A stretch of 64,000 nucleotides of DNA from Amphirosellinia nigrospora (Eukaryota > Ascomycota > Sordariomycetes > Xylariales > Xylariaceae): the NCBI GenBank assembly GCA_004123355.1, contig SCHM01000004.1, positions 6,537,017-6,601,016 on the forward strand. Direction: 5' to 3'. The translations under genes and the position numbers were made by a program. The notes beneath the pieces are model-generated. The model was not told the DNA's origin. It made no database searches and saw nothing but the letters and a program-made list of their open reading frames with translations. Every line of letters starts with the position of its first letter. Within the stretch, counting starts at the first letter, position 1. Positions 51,614-62,900 of this stretch are shown in pieces.

Positions 51614-53265
51614 TCAGTTCCCCTGAAAGTCTCGCCAATATTCCCTTAAGAGTCTTCTAATGTTGTCTATGGTCTGTTTAATCTGTACTCTCCTTCCTCC
51701 GCAGGGGTCCCCCGAGCTATTGTCCCCAGGGCCGCCTTTGGCAAACCAGACGTCGAGTAGAGCCGTGGCCGAGTTGGCATCGAGGACTTCACGCCTGTCG
51801 ATATGAGTATCTTGGCAGCTAGGCCTTTCTGATATGACGTTGATTCCCAAGACTCCCTCGATGCGATGCAGTAACTGCGAGCCGATGTGTATTACGATCT
51901 CGATCTGCATGTCTGGGTGGTCTTCCAGAGCAAAGTTGCCAATGCCCGGGCCGTGGAAGATGGCGGGCAGTGATTTCAAACCTTGCAGACGGTGATGCGA
52001 TGCAAGCGCCTCTTGTATTCCCGAGAGGACCATCTCATACCCCTTCAAGAGCCAGGTATAACAAGTAAGCATCGTCAACGTAGCCGGCATGTCAAACTGC
52101 CGGGATGCGTCGGATGAACGTGCGCCTGCACTCTCTGCCGCGTTCTGCTGTGCATCCGACGAACCGTTGGTATGATCAACCATGATGGTGCTCGGGTATA
52201 TTTGGCTGCCATCCGTGGTTGTGCTGACGAATTCTGACTCATCCCACTGATCGGAATAGGAACATTCCGACGCCGATGACGAATCTGGACACGGCCGTAA
52301 GCGCTCAACTGTCTCTAGAAAGATCTGTAAACTCTCAAACAGTTTACTTATGCTACTGCTCAGGTAGCTCGTCATCGGACTGCTGGTGCCATCCTGGTGC
52401 CAGGTGGGTGTGCCGTTAGGAGGGGTTAAGAAGGACATCATATTTCCCATGTCCGAGCCGTTGGCTTTACCAAAATCCATTAACAGCCTCGAGCTTAGCT
52501 GAGACAGCCGATGCAAGCATTCGTCCGTGGACAGGTGCATTTGCTGCTCGCGCAAGTTTTGGCTAACCATGACGTTTGCCGCCGTGTCAAAGTAATTCGA
52601 CGACACAAGCGGTTCCCTCGGAGGGTAGTCTAACATGTGAGTGGAATTCCTGCTATCATGCAACAAGTTCGAAACTGGGTAAAATTCCCGGCTTTCTATG
52701 CCCACTTTATCCATGTCCAAGGTTGGGGCGTGGCGTGTGCTCTGGGCCTTGTCGCTAGCGGGTGGCGTAACGAGCGCTGTGGGGGCTCAGGCATCCTACG
52801 ATCAGGCCGTGAATCGTTATTGAGTAGATGTGGCCCCTTTGGAGAACCTAGGTGCGATCTTGATGTGGTGGGAGGGAAGAGCTGTGGCCAGGGGGGTGAT
52901 GCAGCCTTCCCCGGTCCGCTGCCTTTCCTCCCTTGTCCCTGTGGGGCAGATTGGGTGGCCACATCTATAGAGAAGTCTTTGAGTTGTCGGTCGCCGACGG
53001 GAGGCCATTGTTGATATGAGGATGAGGAGTGGCCGGAGGGCGTCGAGACATGGCGTACCGGATGGTTCTCTCCGCGGGCTTTACGTTCAAGTTCGTGGCA
53101 TGACATGGAGTTCCCGCCTTTAGACATCGTTGGCATGGCATCAAGATATCTGGGTTACCGACGGTCGAGTTGGCGTTCGGGTTTGTGTTTTGGTCCAACC
53201 GTACGCAACGAAGTTTATGGCCCTGCAACGGTCGCAGGCGCTTCGTCGGGGCTCACTCGGTGCAT
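51614..53265 (-). CDS. Zn2Cys6 transcription factor with AflR-like regulatory domain (frame-broken)
   Basis: A nuclear binuclear-cluster DNA-binding protein, probably the pathway regulator. The zinc cluster lies at about 53,245-53,120: the first two Cys (CDRC) are in one frame and the remaining four (LRC, CQRC, TPC) in the next, with the break at a G-run at 53,219-53,223. The loop between the third and fourth Cys is unusually long, about 23 residues (NTNPNANSTVGN within it). A Ser/Pro-rich linker follows. The C-terminal 350 residues (52,720-51,614) include LTMLTCYTWLLKGYE and DHPDMQIEIVIHIGSQLLHR, matching the AflR-type regulatory domain that typifies cluster-specific regulators. The start is uncertain: the ATG at 53,263-53,265 is not in the frame of CDRC, and another break near 53,243-53,252 is suspected. 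A further break is near 52,700-52,720. It is divergent from the hydrolase at 55,795. Confidence 0.75.
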
Positions 53266-53683
53266 GGCGAAAGGATTCAAGGAAGTAAGATAATGTAATC
53301 GTAAACACCACGAGAGGAGGCGCATCGATAGTAAGACGGGCAGTGATGAGAATATCAAGGAGGTTAAATCTACCTAGTTGATTGGTATGCGATATATATT
53401 TCATATGACACAATTTCACAGAGATGATGACTGCCGAAGGATCACAGTGCCGAAGGAGGCTGACGCTGCAGGAGGATCACCTGACTAAAGGATCGCAGCA
53501 GTGTAGAAGGATTCTATTGCAGAAGAACAATGGTGTATATTCCATATAATCTATGCTAGAGGGCCCTTGAATTGGTCAAGACATTTCACCATGGATGGGT
53601 TTTGTGGTATGCAGAGCGAATGCGATGTAACTGCAATGTTTATTGGCTGTTTCCAATCTTCGTCTCGCCATGTTGACTAAGCT

Positions 53684-54170
53684 CTATTTTCTCACTTTAT
53701 CTAATATCCTAAAGGGAAGGTGCGAGTGGAGAAGAGCAACTAAGTGCACGAATGTACTGTAGATCCAAACGAAGGGTACGTCACGCATCAATTCCGCATT
53801 CAGAACTTTGCATTGCGGTGAGAGCTGCGTGGTTTTCCATGCAGCTCCGCTACCAAGACGATTAAAATGACAATTTATCAAGATGGAACCGAGGTTTCGG
53901 AATCAGTAGGGGTGCTTTGCAGCATGGACAAGGAAAAACAATGGTCTGGGAATTGAAAAAAAATTCAAGGTTGTTGTAATGGGAACCATATATTTTCCAC
54001 CGTCCCATCCAGTACGACGTTTGTTTTCGGGAATTCCAGCGATTGGCTGGTATAATATGAATAAGCCTCATGCTAGGGAGCGGCACTTGTGCAAGCTGCT
54101 GACCGCGAACGCGTGGCCAAGACCGCCCATACCCGTCCGGTTCATCATATCCGTAGTTAATTAAGTACAA
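53684..54170 (-). other. Possible gene remnant of unknown family
   Basis: Two overlapping minus-strand frames (54,170-53,862 and 53,881-53,684) together give ~165 codons. They include IVFPCPCCKAPLLIPKPRFH, a CxxC-like knuckle, and WKTTQLSPQC followed by a hydrophobic C-terminus. The frame changes where the two meet, as in the surrounding genes, so this might be a small real gene. I do not recognise it, and codon use gives no strong support. Confidence 0.25.
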
Positions 54171-55100
54171 ATTATATCATCCCAGGGACCGAGGGTAATT
54201 CTATTCAACCTGCCTTTCTTGTCTGCACAAACCTCTACAGGGATCTTCCAGGTTCTTGGAACATGGCCCTATAGCTTACAGGATTTTCAGGACTAGCTTC
54301 TCTGTATACGAATATAGACATCCGCACTAATATTCGCGTCTCCATCCTGATGAGAAATCAGGGTTAGCCTCTTTAGGTTCAAGCAAAGGCAAAGTTGGCC
54401 AATGTATGAATGGTGGCCAGTAAGACGTGATCTGAAGAGACCAACTAACACGAGTAAGTGTTGAAGCCACGCCTGTTACACTACTAGTATTATTTTGTTC
54501 CACGGTTCGTATACGCTAAGCCTTCCAATCACATACCACGCGGAGAAATGCCCCGTGTAAAGTCCTTGTCTAGTGCTGACTGGGGAGCCATGTCTAGCGC
54601 GGGCTGCACATATTGGCCGTTCGTTCTACAGGGGTTACAACAGTCTGCACCAGTCGGCACGAGTATACCTGTATGGAGAAAATGAGATTTGCTTATTGCA
54701 TTGATCTGCGCACGACCCTACTGCCAAGTATCGCCAAGCCAGGCACAGATCAGATCACTACAGGACCCAGGCCTGGAGCGTCCATGTCTTTCTCAGGTCT
54801 GCCCATAGAATCACTATTTGGGGGTCAGATACAGTGGGCCATTATCCGAGGAGCATGTTCGCATTTTATGACATGTTTTAAGTCATGTAATCAACTCCAC
54901 CGTTAGGCTTAGCCTACCTCGCAAGTCGCGGAGGCGAAGGGCATTCGAAAGGACACTAAGGTATAGTAAGTTCAGTCGTGGCAGCGCTAAGTTTATGGTT
55001 ATTTGTTTGATGTGTGGGCTAGTCTGAATTCACGGTCGCTCCCGTTTCCCGAGGAACCGCTGCTGCACGTTGGCTAACTCTTGCATTGCCTATAGAACTC
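54171..55100. other. Intergenic region, no gene seen
   Basis: No family match in short frames such as 54,613-54,906. Nothing repetitive stands out before the tandem array that starts at about 55,105. Confidence 0.5.
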
Positions 55101-55104
55101 AACG

Positions 55105-55375
55105 GCCCGCCATCATCAATGCTGGGAAATAAATTGCTATCATCGCCGGCTGTGAGACGGCTATTATATAGCTTGGACCCCGTGAGGTGGTAGCCGGAAG
55201 CGCGTAACGGCGGCATTCATCATTATTGTGAGGAAATACGTTGCTATCATCGGCGGATTTGGCACGGTGATTACATAGCTTGCCACCGGCTACAGTTACA
55301 TCATCAGCCTTAATCATCATACCTGCGCAATAAGCTGCTATCATCGCCAAATTTAACGCTACAGTTACAGGCCTA
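55105..55375 (+). repeat. Diverged ~100 bp tandem array, three units
   Basis: Units begin at about 55,111, 55,218 and 55,315. They share the order CATCAT, a GGAAATA or GCAATAA word, TTGCTATCATCG or CTGCTATCATCG, and, in the first two, a TATATAGCTTG or TACATAGCTTG end. Unit lengths are about 107 and 97 bp. A weaker fourth unit may lie near 55,430-55,480 (GTCGCCATCGTTGC). The array lies in the region between the divergent regulator and hydrolase. Confidence 0.6.
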
Positions 55376-55794
55376 CTTGAACCCCATAATAGTCTCACTG
55401 GATGCAGCGATATCGGTTGACTTAATTATTACATATTCCTAAGAAACGGTCGCCATCGTTGCTAGCAATCCTGCAGCGGACACGTTGCATTTCTATAAAT
55501 TTGGAAGCTTATAGCCGGCATGCATCCAGTAGTCCAGCCTAGGCATCTAACAAGGACTGGATACGTCATAGGCCCCGAGCGAGTTCGGAAACGCTCCGAG
55601 CTACCCCACATTCGGGCCCGAGACGCCGAATGTGTATCAACTTCCAAACCCCCTGGCCATCGCCTTTGTCAGGCAAGAGGGCGTGCCGCTGTATTATAGA
55701 AAAACCAAACGACATGATCAAATGTGACGACCTAAGGTGAGAGAACGATCGAGTTCCATTGATTTCCCCTGTTTATTTCTGTACCATTTTCAAG

Positions 55795-57162
55795 ATGCAT
55801 AAAATATTTCCCCGGAGCGGCTTCTTCGACTTCGAGACTGTTCGCATTCTCGGGACCACAGCGTACGGAGGAGCAGACGTGGCCGAGGTGCTGGAGGCGG
55901 TAGGCGAGATCAAATCAGATGACCCGGTCTCATGGAGAATGCCTGGCGCAAGCAGGCGCAAAGGCCGAGAAGCTGGCCGAGACAGCCTGCCAACAGGGAG
56001 ACCGTGATGCCGCCCTGCGTGCGTACCTACGTGCGTCCAACTATACCCGCGCTAGTGGCTACATGTACGTGTCGACACCTAATGAGGACGGCGACCTCGT
56101 GCAGGACGCGCGGGCGCTGCCCATCGCTGAGAAGGTCGGCCAGCTCTTCCGCACGGCCATGCCCCTGATGGAGGGCGAGGTCCATGTCCTGTCGATTCCT
56201 TACAACGACTATGTTCTGCCCGGGTACTTGTATCTCCCACCTAAGAGCAGACGGATTCCCGGGCGTAGCAAGGTGCCGATCCTCGTGAACACCGGCGGCG
56301 CCGACTCGTGCCAAGAGGAGTTGTTTTACCTGAACCCGGCTGCCGGGCCGGGCATGGGCTATGCTGTCCTTACGTTCGACGGGCCGGGCCAGGGGATTAT
56401 GTTGCGAAAGTACGAGCTAGAGATGCGTCCTGATTGGGAGACTGTCACCAGCGCCGTGATCGACCATCTCGAAACGTACAGCGCGCAGCATCCCGAACTG
56501 GACCTCGATTTGAATAGTATCGCGGTTTCGGGTGCGTCGATGGGAGGATATTATGCCCTACGAGCAGCTTCCGACGACAGAGTGAAGGCTTGTGTCTCAA
56601 TTGTAGGTTTGTCATTTTGAAATTGACTTTCAAACGTTTATTTTCGTGACTAATTGCGTAGGATCCTTTCTATGACATGTGGGATTTCGGTACAGCACAT
56701 GTATCGAAGCTCTTCATCTCTGCATGGACCTCGGGTATCCTCAGCTCCGGCTTCATAGATAAGATTATGGGTGTGATATCTCGTTTATCATTCCAGCTCA
56801 AGTGGGAGATATCGGTATCGGGAACCTTTTCGGTCTGTCGTCGCCGGCTGAAATACTGCTGAACATGAAGAACTACACGTTAAATGGTAACGGAGGGATG
56901 AGAAAGACGATAGCTTCTTGTCTAGAGTGGAGTGTCCTGTATTACTCTCCGGTGCAGGCAAGTCGCTCTATCTAGACGTAGACAGTCATACCAGGAGATG
57001 TTATGACGCTCTCACGTCCGTGGCTTCGGAAGATAAGGAGATCTGGGTACCCGAGAGCGAGGGGCAGGTAGTCTTCAGGCGAAGATGGGCGCTTTTGCAT
57101 TATGTAACCAGAAGACGTATCACTTTCTGGACAAAGCGTTTGGGATAAAGAGGGAGCCCTGA
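55795..57162 (+). CDS. Alpha/beta hydrolase of secondary-metabolism type (frame-broken)
   Basis: The start ATG at 55,795 opens with HKIFPRSGFFDFETVRILG, typical of fungal hydrolases near PKS-NRPS genes (CcsE/PyiE-like, from memory). A helical cap follows. The fold begins at VPILVNTGGADSCQEELF (oxyanion region). The nucleophile Ser lies in GASMGGYYALRAA at about 56,530-56,568. An intron (56,603-56,661) precedes a DPFYDMWDFG segment. VLLSGAGKSLY is the strand-7 region, and the C-terminus (FLDKAFG) ends at a TGA at 57,160-57,162. I do not see a classical catalytic His with confidence. Frame breaks: 55,934-55,935 (a GG that should be longer), about 55,958-55,963, a T4 run at 56,827-56,830, and 57,065-57,071. 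The protein between breaks is highly conserved, arguing for indel error. It converges with the dehydrogenase (322 bp gap). Confidence 0.8.
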
Positions 57163-57484
57163 AGCTCGATCAATGAAGACACAAGTAACTAGACTTTTAA
57201 CACCTTCCCTATAGCTTTCCTTACTGCAACCGTTTGTTGACGAGAATAATGAACATTATGTTAAGCTGATATCTTAGTTTGTTGAAATGGATAAATTTTC
57301 GTGAACTCAAGTCATAAACCACTTGGTGGCCTTTTCTATTTTGATAGTCTATTATACATATATATCATTCATCTTTGTGCAGACTAGTGGCTAGACATTT
57401 CCATAAGTCGTCTGAGTAGGGAAAAGAGACGACGAGGCGACCTCATACTAGCTAATATTTATCTAAGTAAGTTGTGTGACTCCG

Positions 57485-58656
57485 TCATCCATTAGTCTGC
57501 TGATATTCTTCAACAAGCTTTTCAGTTGTTGACCATAATTCTTTTGCCAGCACGGGATTCTGAGCAGCCGGATGACCCCTGATCACCTTATGACTCCTGT
57601 TGATGAATTGCCCCTTGAAGTACCTTTCCTGTTCCCGAACATCCTTAGACACCGCAGCGAACAGCACTGGCTTAGGGCCCACGACCTCACTGTAGCTCTT
57701 GAGCCAAAAGACCGGCAAGAGCCACAATGGCACAACGCGCTTGGTGCCGGGTGTCCACACGGACCCGGGACAGACGGATATAACCATTATGGGTATGCCC
57801 TCCTTGTCATACCTAGCTTGCAGCTCTGAACTCTGCAAATTTAGAGCCATCTTGGATACGCTGTATCTCCTCATGCTACCCATGAAGCTGTCCTCCTGAC
57901 CGTTTGGGCGCACAAAGTCTCCGCTCGGAGATGCGGAGAAGTCTGGGCGAAACTCTTCTGGGTGAGAAAATGCAGGAGAATCTGAGCTGACCTGATTCCA
58001 CGCCTTAGTTTTCAATCTTGCACATACATGCTATCACCTCGAGAATACGCACATTAACAATACGCACGTCGGAGTCTTTCTCCAGCGCCGCAGTTCTAAG
58101 TAACGGCTGCAGTTGTTGTATCAGAGCGAAAATGCCCACGTGACTTCGATCTAGATCAGCTCAAATGAACGGAGAGGTATTATAAGTCAGGTTGGCCTGT
58201 CAGGGGTTGCCAGCTTACTTTGTCTGCATAGTGACCTGCACCCCTGAATCCGCCAGCTTCGACGGCTCTGATCCTTCATGGGCAGCATTGTTGATCAAGA
58301 TGTGTAATCTTGACTCTTGCTTGGTGAGCTTCTCGCAGGCTGCCAGGATGCTCTTCATCGAAGCCATGTCCATCTGAAACCAGTTGACCTGCCCTCCCGC
58401 AGGTTGGGTTCTCTCGGTACATTCTCTTACGTGCCGCCTCGGCTCGTTCCGCCGAGCGAGCCGCAAAATACACCTTTGCACCGGCCTTGGCAAGGAAGAC
58501 CACGGCTTGGTAGCCTATACCTCCACTACATTGTTTTCCATGGTCAGTAGCCCTTGATGAATAATGTCACAGTGTGGTTACTTACTTGCCGCCAGTTACC
58601 AGGGCCACTCGCCCTTGCAGGTTTGGCATATGCTGTCTATGATCCCACGACGCCAT
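57485..58656 (-). CDS. Short-chain dehydrogenase/reductase (frame-broken)
   Basis: NAD(P)-dependent oxidoreductase with a Rossmann fold. The ATG at 58,654-58,656 starts a short leader, then GRVALVTGG, completed across intron 1 into a classical TGxxxGIG cofactor motif. Introns: 58,526-58,585, 58,144-58,218 and 57,992-58,052, all GT-AG. LHILINNAA is the NNAG-type motif. The catalytic Ser lies just after intron 3 within the VSSDS segment. The active site YSVSK is at about 57,860. A PGSVWTPG segment follows it, as usual. The protein is about 300 residues, in the normal range. One frame break lies at 58,393-58,400 (CCCTCCC tract). It is transcribed in the same direction as the large synthetase, 1.25 kb downstream of that gene's stop, and is probably a tailoring reductase or oxidase of the same cluster. 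Confidence 0.85.
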
Positions 58657-58827
58657 TTTGATGTGTAAAGTGAGTATCGTCAACCAAAATTATCAGACTC
58701 CCAGCCCAGCTGGTTGGCGATTTGGGCGCGTCGATTTAAAGTTAGTGGCTTGCACGTCACCTAATTGGTAGGATTCGTTCGGATTCGGGGTTCGGAGTGT
58801 CGGGGTCGGTGTGACAAGGGTATGTGT

Positions 58828-58945
58828 TCAAGTGCTTGGGAAATTAGAGTTCGATTCAGCTAATAATCTCTTTGAGGTCTTAATTCTGACTTCAATTTTA
58901 CCCGCCCATGTCCTCGATTTATAGACGAATTTCGCCTCCGCAGGT
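58828..58945 (+). repeat. Dispersed repeat family C, copy 3
   Basis: TCAAGTGCTT, CAGCTAATAATCTCTTTGAG (58,857-58,876), TAATTCTGACTTC and a TTTATAGACGAATT box follow the order seen at 44,154-44,290, 14.6 kb away in the same orientation. No terminal inverted repeats are evident. Confidence 0.6.
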
Positions 58946-59110
58946 ATCACCACTCGAGAATCCTCGGGAGGGGCCGCATGTGCATGTCTCAGCCCACGAA
59001 AATGATCGGAGTGAAATCGGCCTCCCAGGACTTTCTGTGTGGCTACTGTGGCTATGTCCAGTGGCTGGTCCGTCTGACACTCGGCGTTGCTACTTTCATC
59101 CTGGCACACC
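58946..59110 (+). pseudogene. Repeat-borne coding fragment, related to 44.4-44.7 kb
   Basis: Plus-strand reading contains HVSAHENDRSEIGLPGLSVW, similar to the minus-strand peptide at 44,442-44,663. It directly follows repeat C copy 3 here, whereas at 44 kb the related fragment follows copy 2 but is inverted, so the two parts have been rearranged. Confidence 0.4.
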
Positions 59111-59903
59111 GAGATGAAACCCATACATAGCGATGGATTGGGTCTTGAAATCAAGTTACTGCAGTTAATTGGTCTTACATTCATTATATTGATATGACGG
59201 GTGGTGTACGGTGGGAATATACCCTAGGCCTATCATTCGATGCGCAGTCTATTGCACCTGAACGCACCGTTAGGCTACTCCTAACTACCTACCCGCTGAC
59301 GAGAAGAAGGATTTGTAGACCGTGTGACTCGGGAAATGGCTTGGAGCATAATGCGCGAACACCGTATACCGTCTCATTGGAGCCATACTGTGATACGATC
59401 TTCGCCAAGCCTTTGTTACAATGTAGAAAACGTACCATCGAGAAATACAACGTAAGGAATTCAATGGGAGTTGGTTTTCTGTTTTTGTACTAGGTATAGG
59501 ATAATAGGCTACGTAATGTGAAGTGAAAGGCTTTGTACTATGTAGCTGAAAAAACTCTTGCCAAGTTGGAGTTATCTGGCCATGCTTTAGGACTTCCTAA
59601 TTTTCATCGAGACCTTGTGAACTTCAGAGAGGTGCTCTTCCAGCGCCCAGTGGTTGAAGTATACAGATAGCTCGATGACCAGACTACTTGATCCCCAGTC
59701 ATCCAAGGGCTCTAATGAGCCGCTGGACGTCTAAGCATATCTGAGAGCCCTATACCAGGACATCTGCATCTTATGGGCCTGTAATAGAGTCACCTGGCAA
59801 AATGAAACATTGGTAACAATCGGACAACTTTTTAAAACTGTGAAATTTTATGTTCTACTACTAATCAAAAGGGGTATATTCTATTTTACATGAACAATGC
59901 GGC
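59111..59903. other. Region downstream of the large synthetase, no gene seen
   Basis: Only short frames such as 59,194-59,493 occur, without family match. It should contain the 3' untranslated region of the synthetase. Confidence 0.5.
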
Positions 59904-62900
59904 TTACAAGAAGCTATCGTGTCGCACGAGTTTCGGGAAGACTAGTGGCATGCCAGCAGCACGCTTCAGATACTCCCCTAACAACGGGTTCAGGCCTTGC
60001 TCCTCTGCCTTGCTAACCCATTCTTCCATCGTAACCGTCTTAATGACGGACTTGTTCTCCCTCTCCAGAGATCCCTTCATGTCAGATAGTGCAACGACCT
60101 TCTCGCCTGATTCATATAGGTACTTGACCTGGCCGGGCCATGAGTAGTCCTCGTACACCTCGTCGACGATCTGCATCGCCGCCTTGTCTACCGAGATGAA
60201 GTCTAGCCAGCCTCGCCACGCACTCGTGTCTGGCACGGCTGAGATCTTGCTTGAGAACTGAACCAGATTCTCCATGAGGTCTGTCGCGGGAGCTCCCGGG
60301 CCGGTGATAGAGGACGGGCGATGGATCCAGATCGGCAGCTCGCATTGGTCGTTGACCTTCTCCAAGTATCGCTCTGATACCCATTTCGTCGCTATATAGC
60401 CATCTGCTCCAGCGGGCGGCAAGAACGTTCCGACGGATCGCTGCTCCCAACTCTCTTGGCCGGTGAAATTTGCGACGGCGGCGGTCGAGATGTAGTGGAA
60501 GGATATGTGTTGAGGAAGACTTCGTCGGACGAGTTCCTTGGTAGCTTCGACATTGACCGGCTTGAGGCTGTGGTAAGACTTGACGAAAGACACATCTGTG
60601 CCATTGTGAATGATTGCATGAGTCTCGGAAAATATGTCAGAGAGTTGCTTCTCGGATAAGCCGAACCCGGGTAATCCTAGATCTCCACGGTGGACAACCA
60701 CCTTAGGCGAGTTGAAGAGGGGAATATCGTGACGGACGCCAAGACAGTGTACCTTCTTGACAATGCCGTCATTCAGGAGGCGTGTAAGGATCGCCTGGCC
60801 AAGGAAGCCCGTCGACCCAGTAAGGACGACGACTTCGGGATTCGTAAAGAAATGCTTCTCGACCGGCACGTTGAGTAAAGCGGGCGAGAGAGTAGTCTCT
60901 TTCTCCCAGTCAATATCGACCTCGCTGCTTGGGTCTTCAACTTGTACAGAATCACTGCTACTATTGCCGGAAAGGTCATTGACGAGCGCGGCCATACCGG
61001 CAAGCGTGCTGGCGTCAAAGAGCTGGAAGAGCGAGACCTCAACGTTAAAAGTATCTTGAATGTCTGCTCGTAAGTTAACAAGGAGCATCGAGCTGCCGCC
61101 AACATGGAAGAAATCGGATGCTTTGTTGATATCATGTTGGGACGCGACTTCCTTAGTGAGGACACTCTCCCATAACTGCTTGAGACGCGACTCAGTGTCA
61201 CTTAACAAGTCACCGCCAGAGCGCTGACCTTCCTGCCCATTGCCGCCGGGAAGTGGGATGGACTTAAGGGCAGATCGGTCAATCTTGCCTGAAGCGCTCG
61301 TAGGCATCTTTGGCAAGTGAACTAGAGCAGCCGGCCGCATGTATTGTGGCAAGGGCAGTTGGTGGATGATCTGGTTGAGGTTCTCCTTTTTGGTAGCTGA
61401 GGCAGTGGTTGCAAAGGCGACTAGATAATCGTCGCCGGTCGTCTCATATTGTCGGAGGCTCACGGCACAGTCGATGATACTTCCCTTGGCGGCCTGGATG
61501 ATAGCAGATTCCACCTCTCGTAGATCGATGCGAAGTCCGCGGAGCTTCACCTGGGTGTCGTCCTGGATACGGCCCTCGAGCACTAGACGCCCATTGGCCT
61601 TGTTGATGCGCCCGAAATCACCCGTCCGATGCAACTGCGTCCAACCCTGCTGGTGGAATTCGGGAGAGGCGAAGCTGTCGTGTGCGAAACCTCGCGTATT
61701 CAGCTCGGTGTGTAGGTAGCCAGCCACGACGCCAGCTCCGCCGATGAGAATCTCTCCGGGGATGCCAACGGGAACAGGCTTCATACTAGCGTCGACGATG
61801 TAGGTAGAGTAGTTGGGCAAGACCTCCAGACCTGTATTCGGACTGGTGCCCCCAGTCTGGTAGTTGACTTCCCTGCTGTGGCAACAGAACGTGATTTCAG
61901 TTGGACCGTAGCAGTCGATAAGTCGCAAGTCTGGCTTGTTCAACTTGCGGAAAGCGGCTTGAAGACTATCTCTGACAGGCTCGCCGCCGCTTTGAACGGC
62001 TTTCCAGTTTGACTTGCGCAGTTCGTCCACGTTGCCGTGGCGGATCCAGTTGATGAGCTCTGAAGGAGTCGCTGTCGTGAAAGTAATTCCACGGCTCGCG
62101 ATGATTGACGAGATCGCCACAGGGTCTGCTCGAAGATGTTTAGGTACAATCTGGAGTGTTCCGCCGTTTGCGAGGGCCAGGAAAACTTGGAAGAGCGACA
62201 TATCGAAACTTAACGAGCTCTGTTGGAGTGTGACCTCTTGGCCCTCACGATAACCAAGTCTATCCGTGACAATCTCAATGTTGTTGCGGAAAGACGCGTG
62301 CTTCATCACAATACCTTTAGGAACTCCTGTTGAGCCACTGGTATACATGAGTGCAGCGACCGAGTCAGCCTTGGCCGCATTGCTAAAAGTGCTAGTGTTG
62401 GTTGCCGAAACGTGGTCAACGTTTTGGATCTGATCTGCTGTCAGTAGCGTCGCGAACTGGCTTCTCGCATCTTTCTCGGTCGCGTTGTTGACAAGTAATA
62501 AGTCAAGTTTGCTGTCTTGGACAATAGCAGATAGTCGGTCAGATCCCGATACAGCATCGAGTGGCACATAGGTTGCATTGCGGCGCAGAATGGCGAGGAG
62601 TGAGCAGACCCAGTCCGCACTAGGATCAACGTAAACACCGACCCGGCTGCCGGTTCCAATGCGGCGCATGGAAGCAGCAATTGCACCTACTCTTTTCGCC
62701 AATTTCGAGTAAGTGAGAGAGGTACCGGAGCCATCCACGATAGCGGACCTACCACATATCGCTCAGCCATCTGGTCGATGCGGTGAATCAGAGTCTCAGG
62801 CCATTGATGCGTGTGTAGAGAGCCTGTTCAAACACATATTAGTAGCTCTCGGGGAAGAAATCATCACTTTTAACTTACCGCGTCCAAGTTGAAGCGCATT

